The notes: a model not told the origin generated them from the letters alone. A stretch of 64,000 nt of DNA from Sphingobium sufflavum (GCF_021403115.1 NZ_JAJSSH010000003.1:248001-312000); one strand, 5' to 3'. Shown: positions 25,258 through 35,204, counted from the first letter of the stretch. Translations and numbers: made by a program.

Positions 25258-27447
25258 TCAGAACTTGTAGTTGGCGCGGACCGAGAAGCTGCGAGGCGCA
25301 CCGGGGAAGGTCCAGAGGGCCGAATAGCTGTTGGCGAACCAGCGGACGTTGAACAGATTGTCGACATTGCCGCTGATCCGCAGATTGTCGGTCACGTCCA
25401 CCGAACCGATCAGGCGGGTGAGCGTGGCGGAGGGCAGGTAATAGGCTGTCCCCGTCTCGCCCAGCCGCTTGTCGATATATTGCACGCCGCCGCCGATGGT
25501 GGCCTTGCGCGTGCCACCGATCGAGAAATCCTTGAGCAGCATGACATTGCCACTGTGCTTGGGGATGTTGATCAGCGGATCGCCCGGCAGGATCGGCAGC
25601 ACGAAGTCCGGGTCGCGGAATTCGGCCTTCCAGAAGGCGTCGGTGTAGGCGTACACCAGCGTCAGGTTGAAGCCATAGGGCAGGCGGGCATTGAGATCGA
25701 ACTCGATGCCCCGCGACTTGGCGGCACCGACTGCCACGACGAGACCCGAATTCGCCGGATTGGGATCGGCGGTCAGGATGTTCGTCTTGTCCATCGTATA
25801 GGCGGCGAGCGAAGCGGTGATCTTCTTGTCCGGCGACTGATATTTCAGGCCGACCTCATAGGATTCCGAATTTTCCGGCCGGAAAGTCTGGCCCTGCGCG
25901 TTCGCGCCGCTGTTGGGACGGAAGCCTTGGCCATAGCTGCCATAGAGGGACAGGGTTTCGGTCGGCTGGACGACGATGCCGCCCTGCGGACTGAACTTGG
26001 ACACATTCTGATAGGCGGGGTTGGGGAGCAGTGCCTGTGCAGGCGTAGGCTGGCGGTTGAGCAGGCGCTGGCGGAATTCGTCATAGCGTCCGCCGACGCG
26101 CACCTTGAGCCAACTGGTCAGGTCGATCTGGTTGTAGAAATAGGCGCCCCAGGCGAAATCCCGCTCCAGTCGGTCATAGACGAGCTGTGCGCCTGTGCCG
26201 GGGAAATAGGGGTTGGGCGAGGTGTAGGCGCCATAGACCGGGTTGTAGATGTCGATGCCGTTGATCTGGGCGATCGTCTGGCCCGCTGCGGCGGTGGGAC
26301 GGAAGCGGCTCTGGAACTGGTCCAGCTCGAAATAGTCATAGTCCGCGCCGATGACGAGCGTGTTGGACAGGCCGGCAATGTCGTAATGGCCGGTCAGTTC
26401 GGCGCGGCCGATGATATTTTCCGACTTGGAGTCCGCATAGCGGCGCTGGCGGGAGATGATCGATCCACCCGACAGGATCGGCTGGCGGGAGGCCACAAGT
26501 TCAGGATATTCGCCGATGCCGCGCAGATGGGTGGTGCGATAGCCAGCACCGACCAGCAGGCTCCAGTCGTCGGTGAAGTCATGTTGCAACTGAAGCTGAT
26601 GGCCCCAGACGTCGATGCGGATCGGTCCGTCGCCCGGTTCGCCGAGATAGCGCGAGGGGGGCAGGCGGTCGAAATTATTGCCTAGGATAGGAAGGCCACG
26701 GTCGAAGGGAATCTTCAGCGTCGCAAATTCCATTTCATAGGAAATGCTGGTCTTGTCGCTGATCTTCCACAGGATGGACGGTGTGAGGAACAGTTTCTTG
26801 GTGTGGACGGTGTCGCGAAAGCTCTCGGCATCCTCATAGGCGCCGTTGAGGCGGACGGCGACATTGTCCGACAGGGGCGTGGTGAAGTCCGCCTCCACCC
26901 GATAATTGTTCCAGCTACCGATACCGGCCTGCACGGAACCCTTGGTGGTGAATTCAGGCTTTTTGGTCACGATGTTGACCGTGCCGCCCGGCTCGCCCCG
27001 GCCAAAGAGCGCGGAGGTCGGTCCCTTGAGCACGTCGATGCGTTCGACGCTGGACGTGTCGCGCGGACCGGAAAACCCACGGCCACCGTTGAAGCCGTTG
27101 ACGAGGAAACCGCTGGGCACATTGTTGGCGTCGCCAGAGAAGCCGCGAATGGCGAAGGCTTCCCACAGGCCACCGAAATTGTTGAGATGCGCGACGCCGC
27201 TCACCAGATCCAGCGCATTTTCCATGCGGGTGACGCCGATGACCTGAAGTTGCGCGGCGGACAGGCTCTGCACATTCTGCGGAATGTCCTGAACGGGCAG
27301 GTCGCCGACATAGGCCTGGCGCTGGCCGGTGACGACGATGGTGGCGGTATCGTCAGTCGTCTGTGCGATGGCGGACGACGAGGCCGCGACCCCGATGAAT
27401 GAAACGCTGGCAACAAGCGCCAGTTTGAAAGCGGAACTGCTCGGCAT
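25258..27447 (-). CDS. TonB-dependent siderophore receptor
   Basis: Outer-membrane receptor of 729 residues with a Sec signal peptide (1-28, ending AIAQ) and a TonB-box-like TIVVTGQRQ. The plug domain carries VERIDVLKGPTSALFGRGEP and GTVNIVTKKP, typical of ferric siderophore receptors. A 22-strand barrel region ends in the C-terminal aromatic NYKF. It imports a ferric chelate using TonB-ExbBD. The gene stands alone with its own terminator. A weak Fur-box-like sequence at 27612 suggests iron control. The ligand cannot be told. Confidence 0.92.
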   Translation of the reverse strand: MPSSSAFKLALVASVSFIGVAASSSAIAQTTDDTATIVVTGQRQAYVGDLPVQDIPQNVQSLSAAQLQVIGVTRMENALDLVSGVAHLNNFGGLWEAFAIRGFSGDANNVPSGFLVNGFNGGRGFSGPRDTSSVERIDVLKGPTSALFGRGEPGGTVNIVTKKPEFTTKGSVQAGIGSWNNYRVEADFTTPLSDNVAVRLNGAYEDAESFRDTVHTKKLFLTPSILWKISDKTSISYEMEFATLKIPFDRGLPILGNNFDRLPPSRYLGEPGDGPIRIDVWGHQLQLQHDFTDDWSLLVGAGYRTTHLRGIGEYPELVASRQPILSGGSIISRQRRYADSKSENIIGRAELTGHYDIAGLSNTLVIGADYDYFELDQFQSRFRPTAAAGQTIAQINGIDIYNPVYGAYTSPNPYFPGTGAQLVYDRLERDFAWGAYFYNQIDLTSWLKVRVGGRYDEFRQRLLNRQPTPAQALLPNPAYQNVSKFSPQGGIVVQPTETLSLYGSYGQGFRPNSGANAQGQTFRPENSESYEVGLKYQSPDKKITASLAAYTMDKTNILTADPNPANSGLVVAVGAAKSRGIEFDLNARLPYGFNLTLVYAYTDAFWKAEFRDPDFVLPILPGDPLINIPKHSGNVMLLKDFSIGGTRKATIGGGVQYIDKRLGETGTAYYLPSATLTRLIGSVDVTDNLRISGNVDNLFNVRWFANSYSALWTFPGAPRSFSVRANYKF

Positions 27448-27611
27448 GACACACCCCTTTTGTGATTAGAGCTATTGTATTCCGTTCCTTTACATTCGAC
27501 GAGTTTCCCCGTTCGTGGAAGGGAACGCCTTCCACGGTCGAATTCCTGCATTTTTATATATCAGACCGGGGTTTCCCTGCACCCTGTCTGTCATTGGGAG
27601 CCTATGCCCCT

Positions 27612-27631
27612 GTATGAGAATCTTGCATCGA
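27612..27631. promoter_or_regulatory. possible Fur box upstream of the siderophore receptor
   Basis: ATGAGAATCTTGCAT resembles the TGAGAATnnTnnCA form of Fur sites. Its dyad symmetry is poor and it lies about 165 bases before the start codon. The role is suggested mainly by the nature of the downstream gene. Confidence 0.3.
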
Positions 27632-27731
27632 AGTGGGTTCGGTGCGCGGCGTAAAATTGTGAAGGATTTGTCTTTTGCGTGTAATATGCCGGACGCATTG
27701 GTTAGCATGCTGCGCGCGGCGATCCCGCAGC

Positions 27732-28946
27732 TCACAGATATTTCAGCCACCATATGTCCTTGCGGCGCTGTTTCAGCCCCGCGAACCAGCGGGTCGGCAG
27801 ATAGAGCGGCACCACCAGTATCGCCACCCACACCCAGATGGTCGAGACATTGTCGACGCCGAACACCGTGCCCTTTGTCGGGCCGTACAGGGCGAGGGCG
27901 ATCAGGTAGAGCGCCTTCAAAACATAGAGGTGCAGCAGGTAGAAGAACATCGGCGCACCGCCCAGCAGCGCGAGGCGCGGCATCGACCAATGGTCCTGAA
28001 ACCGCTCGAACAGCGCCAGCATCAGCGCGCCAAAGCCGATGGTCGGCATCAGGAACAACAGCGACGGCGGATATTTGGTGAGGGCGAGGAAGCTCATCAC
28101 CGTGTGCAGCGTCGTCTGGCCATGGAACCATGGCTTGTCGCCATAGACATTGGCGTAGCGCAGCAGGACGAAGCCGGCCAGCAGCCCCGCGCCCAGAAGG
28201 GTGAGGCGGCGGATGCGCGGCGCGGGGTCGGACCCCTTCGCGAACCAGGGGCCGACGACATAACCCAGCAGGATCAGGCCGATCCATGGCAGGATGGGAT
28301 AGGTCGTCTTGGCGATCAGGCCGCCGCCCAGTTCGATGACCGCGCGCTGATGCAGGATCGCCCAGAGCGGGTAGAAGGGCGATTGCGGGGTCAGCACGAT
28401 CGGGTCGAGCAGATTATGCCCGCACACGATGACCAGCCCGACGACCGCCTGCCACAGGCGCGGCAGGTAGATCAGCCCCGCCAGCGCGATCATGCAGATG
28501 CCGATGCACCAGATGACTTGCAGCCAGAATTTGGTCGGCGGCAATTCCGCCGTCCAGGCAAAGCCGACGAAGGTCAGTTCCAGGAAGATCAGGAACAGGC
28601 CGCGTTTGATGAGGAAGGCGGAGACGTCCGCCTTGCTGTGCGACTGGCCATAGAGCCATGCGGACAGGCCGGTCAGCGCGATGAACACCGGCGCGCAGAA
28701 GGTGGAGATGAGGCGGGTGAAGAAGAGCGCGGGATCGGCGGTGGTGGCGTCCACCGGATCGCTGACCTGCATGTGCAGGAACCATGTCTCGCGCACATGG
28801 TCGACCAGCATGAACAGCATGACGAGGCCGCGCAGCGCATCAATGGCGATCAGCCGCGTGCGCGCAGCGGCGGGGTTGGCGGCGGTCGGCGGCGTTGCGG
28901 TCCCCGTGGCGGGCCAGCCGGTGCTGGCGATTCTCCCTGATGTCAT
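27732..28946 (-). CDS. DUF1624 family membrane protein (heparan-alpha-glucosaminide N-acetyltransferase-like)
   Basis: Integral membrane protein of 404 residues with about ten hydrophobic helices. The N-terminal motif RLIAIDALRGLVMLFMLVDH is diagnostic of the DUF1624/acyltransferase-3-like group, in which the motif His is thought to take part in transmembrane acetyl transfer. It would modify a sugar or envelope component at the inner membrane. No partner gene is apparent. The ATG at 28946 lies next to an AT-rich promoter-like stretch. Confidence 0.8.
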   Translation of the reverse strand: MTSGRIASTGWPATGTATPPTAANPAAARTRLIAIDALRGLVMLFMLVDHVRETWFLHMQVSDPVDATTADPALFFTRLISTFCAPVFIALTGLSAWLYGQSHSKADVSAFLIKRGLFLIFLELTFVGFAWTAELPPTKFWLQVIWCIGICMIALAGLIYLPRLWQAVVGLVIVCGHNLLDPIVLTPQSPFYPLWAILHQRAVIELGGGLIAKTTYPILPWIGLILLGYVVGPWFAKGSDPAPRIRRLTLLGAGLLAGFVLLRYANVYGDKPWFHGQTTLHTVMSFLALTKYPPSLLFLMPTIGFGALMLALFERFQDHWSMPRLALLGGAPMFFYLLHLYVLKALYLIALALYGPTKGTVFGVDNVSTIWVWVAILVVPLYLPTRWFAGLKQRRKDIWWLKYL

Positions 28947-29577
28947 GATATATTGTTACCTTCATGATTATCCCGACACAAGCAGGTTATGCCGCGCGCC
29001 AAACAGCGTCTGCCAAATTCAGCGCCCGCACAGGCATTATATAGCGAAGAGCGGTGCTGTTTCGGTGGGGAGGAGGAAGGTGGGGGATGTGTGGGGCGGG
29101 GCCGGGAGCGGGGCGCGGGGCGGCCCGGAGCGGGGAGGGCGCACTTCTCCTATGCGGCTGCGCCGGGGAGGAGTGGTCTGTCGGTCATCCACCCTGTTCA
29201 GGGCGTGGATATTGGCGTCAGGCCGGATCAGGTCGGCGCTTATACCGCCTGAACAGGACGAACGGGGCGGGATTACAGGCTTCTGGAGCGCGATGACTTG
29301 TCGTTGAATCGTCATTGCGGGCGCAGCGAAGCAATCCAGAGGGTGTCGTGTCGCATGGACTGGTTGGGCTTTGCCCGCCTTCGGCTCGCTGCGCTCGCGA
29401 TGACGAGGTGGGTGCATTTAACGCCATCACGCTCCAGGCGACTGCCGATCCGATCCGGGGAGCGTCGTGGTGGGGCGGTGAAGGGGCGGAAGACCGTCGC
29501 CGGACCAGAACGGGGAAGCGGTGCGGGGGCCGGGCGTGCCGCCGTCCTGCACGCCCGCTCATCGCCCGGCCGGGCGC
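28947..29577. other. 631-base gap without a convincing gene
   Basis: The first 110 bases are AT-richer and probably hold the promoter of the DUF1624 gene. The middle is a G-rich plus-strand run (about 29080-29140). The interspersed repeat at 29309-29406 fills the later part. Short open frames here lack ribosome sites and resemble shadows of the repeat. Confidence 0.6.
29309..29406. repeat. interspersed inverted repeat, GTCATTGC family
   Basis: Left arm TCGTCATTGCGGGCGCAGCG faces right arm GGCTCGCTGCGCTCGCGATG with few mismatches over about 24 bases. It is of the same family as 8197-8275 and 38582-38613. Confidence 0.75.
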
Positions 29578-30897
29578 TCAGACCGCATGGCTGAACCGCC
29601 CGCTGCCGACGGGGCGATAGGCGTCGAAGGCGGCGGCGATCAGCCGGGCGTAGGGCCAGCCGTCCGGCGCGATATGCAGCCGGTCGCCGTCGATCCGGGC
29701 GAGGTTCCACTCCACAAAGGGGTCGAGCGCGGGCGCGGCGGCTTGCAGCAGGGCGATGCCGGGCCGGGCGACGCCATGGCACAACAGCCCCTCTATCACC
29801 CGCGCGCGCTGGCGCATGTCAGGGGTCAGGCGCACGCCGCGCTGCACCGGCCAGACCGCGGCGCTGAGCCGCATCCGGTAGCGGCCCGGTTGCTTCTCAT
29901 TCTGGAGGATCGCGCCGCGGAACTGGCTGATCGCGCTGGCGCCCAGGCCGATCAGCGTCGCCCCGCCATCGTCGGTGAAGCCCTGAAAATTGCGGTGCAG
30001 GCGGTGATTGTCCGCCGCAATGGCCATGGGGTCGCCGGGCCGCGCGAAATGATCGAAGCCCACCGCCCGATAGCCATGGTCGAGGAACAGACGGCGGCCC
30101 AGCGCGGCCTGTGCGAAGCGGATACGGGTGTCGGGCAGGTCGGATGCGTCGATGGCGCGTTGCCGGTGCAGCACGGCGGGCAGATGGGCATAGCCGAACA
30201 GGGCGGCCCGGTCCGCGCCGAGGTCGACCGCGCGGGTGATGCTGTCCGCAACATGGGCGAGCGACTGGGCGGGCAGGCCGTACATCAGGTCGAGGTTGAT
30301 CGAGGAGACGCCCGCCCCGCGCAGGCCCGCCACCGCATCGGCGATCATGCGGTCGGGCTGGACGCGGCCGATCGCCTGCTGGATCGCCGGGTCGAAGCTC
30401 TGCACGCCCAGGCTGGCGCGGGCGACGCCCAGCGCGCCGATCAGGTCCAGCCAGTCCCGGTCCAGCGTGCGGGGGTCGAGTTCGATCGACAGGATCGGCG
30501 CGGTCGCGGCGAAGCGCGTCGCCAGTCGCTCGGTGAGCCGGGCGAAGTCGCGGGGGTCGAGCGCGTTGGGACTGCCGCCCCCAAAGGCGATGCGCGTGAC
30601 CCGCCCGCGCCCGGCCAGCGCATCCGCGACAAGGTCGATTTCCCGGTCCAGCGCGTCGAGATAGGATTGCAGTCGGTGCGGGCGATTGGCGCGGCCGGTG
30701 TTGCACCCGCAATAGGCGCAAATCTCCTGGCAGAAGGGGATGTGGACATAGAGGGACAGCGGTTCGTCGGGCCGTACCGCCGCCAGCGCATCGGTCATGG
30801 CGCGCGGGCCGATGCCGTCGGTGAAGTCGGCGGCGGTGGGATAGCTGGTGTAGCGCGGCACCGCGCGGGCCAGCAGGTCGGGATGATAGATGGTCAT
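29578..30897 (-). CDS. hemN: oxygen-independent coproporphyrinogen III oxidase
   Basis: Radical SAM enzyme of 439 residues that converts coproporphyrinogen III to protoporphyrinogen IX without oxygen in haem synthesis. The cluster motif is PFCQEICAYCGC (C56, C60, C63, with C65 following, as in true HemN rather than HemW). The substrate/SAM motifs GGGSPNAL and SIELDPRTL follow, with the HemN C-terminal domain complete. The start at 30897 gives a normal-length protein. Its leader holds a tandem repeat and a C11 run. A 39-residue membrane protein gene lies upstream on the same strand. Confidence 0.93.
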   Translation of the reverse strand: MTIYHPDLLARAVPRYTSYPTAADFTDGIGPRAMTDALAAVRPDEPLSLYVHIPFCQEICAYCGCNTGRANRPHRLQSYLDALDREIDLVADALAGRGRVTRIAFGGGSPNALDPRDFARLTERLATRFAATAPILSIELDPRTLDRDWLDLIGALGVARASLGVQSFDPAIQQAIGRVQPDRMIADAVAGLRGAGVSSINLDLMYGLPAQSLAHVADSITRAVDLGADRAALFGYAHLPAVLHRQRAIDASDLPDTRIRFAQAALGRRLFLDHGYRAVGFDHFARPGDPMAIAADNHRLHRNFQGFTDDGGATLIGLGASAISQFRGAILQNEKQPGRYRMRLSAAVWPVQRGVRLTPDMRQRARVIEGLLCHGVARPGIALLQAAAPALDPFVEWNLARIDGDRLHIAPDGWPYARLIAAAFDAYRPVGSGRFSHAV

Positions 30898-30898
30898 G

Positions 30899-30952
30899 GC
30901 CCCTTGTGGCGCGCGGCGCCCTGATGCCCCTTGTGGCGCGCGGCGCCCCGAT
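30899..30952. repeat. two tandem copies of a 27-base unit in the hemN leader
   Basis: The unit begins GCCCCTTGTGGCGCGCGGCG and ends in CCYGAT. The copies differ at one position. It lies directly before the hemN start codon and replaces any normal ribosome site there. Confidence 0.8.
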
Positions 30953-30994
30953 GTTCCCCGACCGAGAATCAGGGGTGGCCCGGCGTCCTGCGCT

Positions 30995-31005
30995 CCCCCC
31001 CCCCC
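30995..31005. repeat. C11 homopolymer in the hemN leader
   Basis: Eleven C residues in a row (G-run in the hemN transcript) about 100 bases upstream of the hemN start. Such runs slip during replication and are also common assembly errors. Confidence 0.75.
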
Positions 31006-31075
31006 GCTCGACGGTTGGGGACGGAGGAGGCGGAAGGGGGCGGGGAAGCCGGGCCGGTGTGTGAGTGGGTGGGGA

Positions 31076-31195
31076 TCAGCGCGCGTCGCGGTTCCTGAGC
31101 GCATCCTCGATGCTGAAGCCCATCAGGCCGACGGCAAAGCTGCCCATGGCCGCGATGGCGAGAAATTCGAAATGATTGCCGATGAATGACAACAT
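31076..31195 (-). CDS. small single-helix membrane protein, 39 residues
   Basis: A short gene with an excellent ribosome site (AAGGAGG, five bases before ATG). The protein starts MLSFIGNHFEFLAIAAMGSF, has one membrane helix (about residues 9-27) and a charged tail ending NRDAR. I do not recognise the family. Its position just upstream of hemN on the same strand suggests co-transcription, and the strong start signal makes it more than a chance frame. Confidence 0.6.
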   Translation of the reverse strand: MLSFIGNHFEFLAIAAMGSFAVGLMGFSIEDALRNRDAR

Positions 31196-31412
31196 GAGAG
31201 CCTCCTTGCTGCACCCATTTCTAGGCGCGGGATGGGGGGCGACGTCATTGGGAGATATACTTAGACGAAAGGTCTCAGGCGCGCAGAAGGGCGGCATTGC
31301 TTGCGCGGCGCGCGTCTCGTCGCCGTCCCGTCACGGCCTGATCGCCGCCAAATCATGCTTTTCCCAATATTGTCAGTGGCCATTCAGGAAAATGGCAATA
31401 GTGTCGGTGCCC

Positions 31413-34400
31413 ATGTCCCTTTCCCGTTTGGCTTCGACCCGGCGCACCGCCGCATCCCTCCTCATCATCGCGCTGCTGACGGCGCAGCCGCTGGGCGCGC
31501 AGCCGAAGGGGGCCGCCAGTCCATCCGTCGCGAGTCCCGCCACCGCGCCGGTCGCGGCCCCGCCCGCCGCGCCCCGCCCCTGGTTGTATGAGAATAGCGA
31601 CGTGCCCATCGACCCGGCGTGGCGGTTCGGGACGCTGTCCAACGGCCTGCGCTATGCCATCCGCAACAATGGCGTGCCGCCGGGGCAGGTGTCGATCCGG
31701 GTGCGGGTCGATGTGGGATCGCTGATGGAGCGGCCCGACGAACGCGGCTTTGCCCATTTCATCGAGCATCTGACCTTTCGCGGCAGCCGCGACGTGCCCG
31801 ATGGCGAGGCCAAGCGCGTGTGGCAGCGGCTGGGCGCGACATTCGGCAGCGACAGCAATGCGCAGACGACGCCGACCGGCACGACCTATGCGCTGGACCT
31901 GCCGGAGGCCAATGCGGCTGGGCTGGACGAGAGCATGAAGATATTGTCCGGTATGCTGGCCGCGCCCAACATCGTGCCGCAGGCGGTCGATGCGGAGCGG
32001 GCGGTGGTGACGGCGGAGATGCGCGAATCGCTCGGTCCCGCGGTGACGGTGGGCAATGCGGCGCGGGAATTTTATTTCGCCGGGCAGCCGCTGGCCCGGT
32101 CCAACCCCATCGGTACGACCGAGGCGCTGACGAAGGCGCGGGCGGAGAGCCTGAAGGCGTTCCACGACCGCTGGTATCGGCCCGACCGCACGGTCATCGC
32201 CATCAGCGGCGACATCGACCCAGCGTTGATGGAAACCTATGTCCAACGCTATTTCAACGGCTGGAAAGTCGCGGGCGCGCGGACGCCGGACCCGGATTTC
32301 GGCAAGCCGGACCCCGCCGCCCCCGAAACGCGGGTGATCGTGGAGCGCAGCTCGCCGCCCTCCATCGGGCTGGCGTGGTTGCGCCCGTGGCGGCCCAAGG
32401 CGGATACCATCGCCTATAATCAGGGCAAGCTGATCGAGACGCTGGCCCTCCAGATCATCAACCGGCGGCTGGAGGAGGCGGCGCGCGGCGGCGCGAGCTA
32501 TATCACCGCGTCGGTCGACCAGAATGACGTCAGCCGCAGCATCGACGGCACCTTTGTCACGATCACCCCCGTCGGCGGCGACTGGAAGAAGGCGATGGAC
32601 GATGTGCGCGCGATCATCGCCGACGCGACCCGGACTCCGCCGAGCGAGGAGGATGTCGCGCGCGACTATGCCCAGCTCGAAACCGCCTTTGCCATCGGCG
32701 CGGAAAATGCGGATACGGAAGCCAGCGCCCAGCAGGCCGAGACGCTGACCGGCGCGGTGGACATTCGCGAGACGACGGTGACGGCGCAGGCCGCGCTGGA
32801 CATCTATCGCTCCGCCAAGCCGCTGATGACGCCGGAGCGGATGCTGGCGGCGACGCGGCGCATGTTCACCGGCACGGCGAAGCGGGCGCTGTTGACCCTG
32901 CCGGTGGCGGAGCCGGGGGCCAATGTCGCGCTGGCCACCGCGTTCAAGGCGGCGGTGCAGCCGGCGAAGGACGTGCGGCTGGCCGGCGGCACGGTGTCGA
33001 TGGACGCGCTGCCCAAGCTGCCCCCCGCAGGCACTGTCGTGTCGCGCGAACCGGCGGGTACGCTCAAGATCGAAAAGGTGACCTACTCCAACGGCGTCAA
33101 GCTGCTGCTCTTCGCCAATGGCGCGGAGAAGGAGAAGGTGCGGATCAACGTCCGCTGGGGCAATGGCGAGCAGAGTTTCGCGCCGGGGCAGGACACCGCC
33201 ATCTGGGCTGCGCCCTATGTGCTGGCCACCAATGGCATCGGCGATCTGGGGCAGCGGCAACTCGACCAGTTGACCAACGGCCGCCGCATGGAATTCAAAT
33301 TCTCCGTCGCGGAAAATGCGTTTGAGCTGGCGGCGGTCAGCCGTCCGGCGGATTATAAGGACCAGTTGCGCCTCTATGCCGCCAAGCTGGCCTATCCACG
33401 CTGGGACGCGGGGCCACTGGCGCGCGTCAAGGGCGTGTTCGGCGCAGCGGAGCGGGCGAGCAGCAGTTCGCCGGACGCGCTGCTGGGCCGTGACCTGACA
33501 TGGTTGTTGCGCAACAAGGACAACCGCTTTGCCCCCGCGACCGCCGACCGCGTGGCGAAGCTGACCCCGGAGGCGTTCCGCGCTATCTGGGAACCGCGGC
33601 TCCAGCAGGGACCGATCGAGGTGGAGGTGTTCGGCGACGTCAAGCCGGACGAGGCGATCGCGGCGGTCGCAGAAACCTTTGGCGCCTTGCCCCGGCGGAC
33701 GGAGGTTCCCCCGCCGGAGGCCAATCGCAAGCTGGTCTTCCCGGCGCATGTCGCCAAGCCGCTGGTGCTGCGCCATGACGGTTCGCCGGAGCAGGCGGCG
33801 GCGGTGATCGCTTGGCCGACGGGCGGCGGCTATGTCGCGCTGAAGGACAGCCGCCAGCTGGAAATCCTGTCGCAGATCATCAACGACCGGTTGTTCGAGC
33901 GTTTCCGGTCGATGGACGGCGCGGCGTACAGCCCCAACGTCTCCAACGTCTGGCCGCTGACCTATGACAGCGGCGGCTATGTCGCGGTGTCCAGCCAGAT
34001 CAAGCCGGACCGGATCGGGGCCTTTGGCACCATCGTGCATGACATCGCCCGCGACCTGGCCACCACGCCGGTCAGCGACGACGAGTTGCAGCGGATCATC
34101 GCGCCGATGCGCCAGTTGCTGGGCCGGGCGAGCACCGGCAACGCTTTCTGGATGGCGCAGATCGAGGGGGCGACCCGCGACCCGCAGGTGCTGCCCGCGC
34201 TGGAGAGTTTCGGCACCGACCTGCTGGACGTGACGGCGGCGGACATCCAGCGGCTGGCGAAGCAATATCTGGTGGAGGACCGTAGCTGGTCGGTGATCGT
34301 CCTGTCGAAGGCGACGCCGCTGCCCGCCGCGCTGGCCAATGGCTGGCCCGACGTGAAGCTGCCCGGCGTCGTCAGGACCGAGGCGAGCAGGAACGGGGCG

Positions 34401-34442
34401 AGCCGGAACGGCGCGGGGCGGAGCGGCGCGGCGTCACGGTAA
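31413..34442 (+). CDS. M16 family zinc metallopeptidase (pitrilysin type), secreted
   Basis: Periplasmic peptidase of about 1009 residues. A signal peptide (SLLIIALLTAQPLGAQ) is followed by a Pro/Ala linker. The first M16 half carries the inverted zinc motif HFIEH (about residues 115-119) with the third ligand Glu in VVTAEMRES downstream. The second M16 half (from about residue 540) lacks the motif, as usual for the structural half. It degrades peptides in the cell envelope. The start is uncertain: ATG 31392 is also in frame and has only a close AGG. The C-terminal tail is an Arg/Asn/Gly repeat (NGASRNGAGRSGAASR). Confidence 0.88.
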   Translation: MSLSRLASTRRTAASLLIIALLTAQPLGAQPKGAASPSVASPATAPVAAPPAAPRPWLYENSDVPIDPAWRFGTLSNGLRYAIRNNGVPPGQVSIRVRVDVGSLMERPDERGFAHFIEHLTFRGSRDVPDGEAKRVWQRLGATFGSDSNAQTTPTGTTYALDLPEANAAGLDESMKILSGMLAAPNIVPQAVDAERAVVTAEMRESLGPAVTVGNAAREFYFAGQPLARSNPIGTTEALTKARAESLKAFHDRWYRPDRTVIAISGDIDPALMETYVQRYFNGWKVAGARTPDPDFGKPDPAAPETRVIVERSSPPSIGLAWLRPWRPKADTIAYNQGKLIETLALQIINRRLEEAARGGASYITASVDQNDVSRSIDGTFVTITPVGGDWKKAMDDVRAIIADATRTPPSEEDVARDYAQLETAFAIGAENADTEASAQQAETLTGAVDIRETTVTAQAALDIYRSAKPLMTPERMLAATRRMFTGTAKRALLTLPVAEPGANVALATAFKAAVQPAKDVRLAGGTVSMDALPKLPPAGTVVSREPAGTLKIEKVTYSNGVKLLLFANGAEKEKVRINVRWGNGEQSFAPGQDTAIWAAPYVLATNGIGDLGQRQLDQLTNGRRMEFKFSVAENAFELAAVSRPADYKDQLRLYAAKLAYPRWDAGPLARVKGVFGAAERASSSSPDALLGRDLTWLLRNKDNRFAPATADRVAKLTPEAFRAIWEPRLQQGPIEVEVFGDVKPDEAIAAVAETFGALPRRTEVPPPEANRKLVFPAHVAKPLVLRHDGSPEQAAAVIAWPTGGGYVALKDSRQLEILSQIINDRLFERFRSMDGAAYSPNVSNVWPLTYDSGGYVAVSSQIKPDRIGAFGTIVHDIARDLATTPVSDDELQRIIAPMRQLLGRASTGNAFWMAQIEGATRDPQVLPALESFGTDLLDVTAADIQRLAKQYLVEDRSWSVIVLSKATPLPAALANGWPDVKLPGVVRTEASRNGASRNGAGRSGAASR

Positions 34443-34616
34443 CGGGCGGATAGGAGGGCGGTAGAGAGCGGACGGGCCATGATGGGACAGCGGCACCCTG
34501 CGCTGAACGCTTGCGTTACGGCGCACTTGTCACCACATAGCCTGTAAAGTCGGCGGGGTGCGGCATGGTCCGCCCGCCGCCGCGCCAGTGCCAGACGATC
34601 AAGGGTCCATCGTTCG

Positions 34617-35198
34617 ATGATGATTGAAACCGAAGCCACGCCCAACCCGGCGACCCTGAAATTCCTGCCCGGTCGGCCGGTGATGGCGTCCGGCACGCGC
34701 GATTTCCCCACGCCCGAAGCGGCAGAAGTGTCGCCGCTGGCCGATGCGCTGTTCAGCCTGGGCGACGTGACGGGCGTGCTGTTCGGGCAGGATTTCGTGG
34801 CCGTCACCGCCGCGCCGGGCGTGTCCTGGCCGGAGTTGAAGGGCGATGTCGTCACCATCATCCTGGAACATTTCCTGACCGAGCAGCCGTTGTTCCGCGG
34901 CGGCGACGCCAGCGGCATCTCCATCCCCGACGATGCGGGCGACGAAGGCTTTGCGGTGAATCCCGAAGATGCGGAGATCGTGGACCAGATCCGCGAACTG
35001 ATCGACACCCGCGTCCGCCCGGCGGTGGCGAACGACGGCGGCGACATCATCTATCGCGGATTCGACAAGGGCGTGGTGTTCCTGAAAATGCAGGGCGCCT
35101 GTTCGGGCTGCCCCTCGTCCACCGCGACGCTGAAGAACGGGATCGAGACGCTTCTGAAACATTATGTGCCGGAAGTCACAGAGGTCCGGGCCGTCTGA
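34617..35198 (+). CDS. NifU-like iron-sulfur scaffold/carrier (Nfu)
   Basis: Fe-S cluster carrier of 193 residues. An N-terminal Nfu_N domain (TPNPATLKFLPGRPV) is followed by a NifU C-terminal domain with the cluster cysteines in GACSGCPSS (C162, C165). It delivers 4Fe-4S clusters to target enzymes. It is the first gene of the nfu-tsaB-rimI run, with tsaB seven bases downstream, a common alphaproteobacterial order. ATG 34620 is an alternative start. Confidence 0.93.
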   Translation: MMIETEATPNPATLKFLPGRPVMASGTRDFPTPEAAEVSPLADALFSLGDVTGVLFGQDFVAVTAAPGVSWPELKGDVVTIILEHFLTEQPLFRGGDASGISIPDDAGDEGFAVNPEDAEIVDQIRELIDTRVRPAVANDGGDIIYRGFDKGVVFLKMQGACSGCPSSTATLKNGIETLLKHYVPEVTEVRAV

Positions 35199-35204
35199 TC
35201 CGGC

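Noticed and set aside
28989..29562. Short open frames on both strands in the gap before hemN
   Set aside because: No ribosome sites, low-complexity translation, and part of the sequence is an interspersed repeat.
31353..34265. A 970-residue minus-strand frame opposite the M16 peptidase
   Set aside because: His/Arg-rich antisense artefact without ribosome site or domains.
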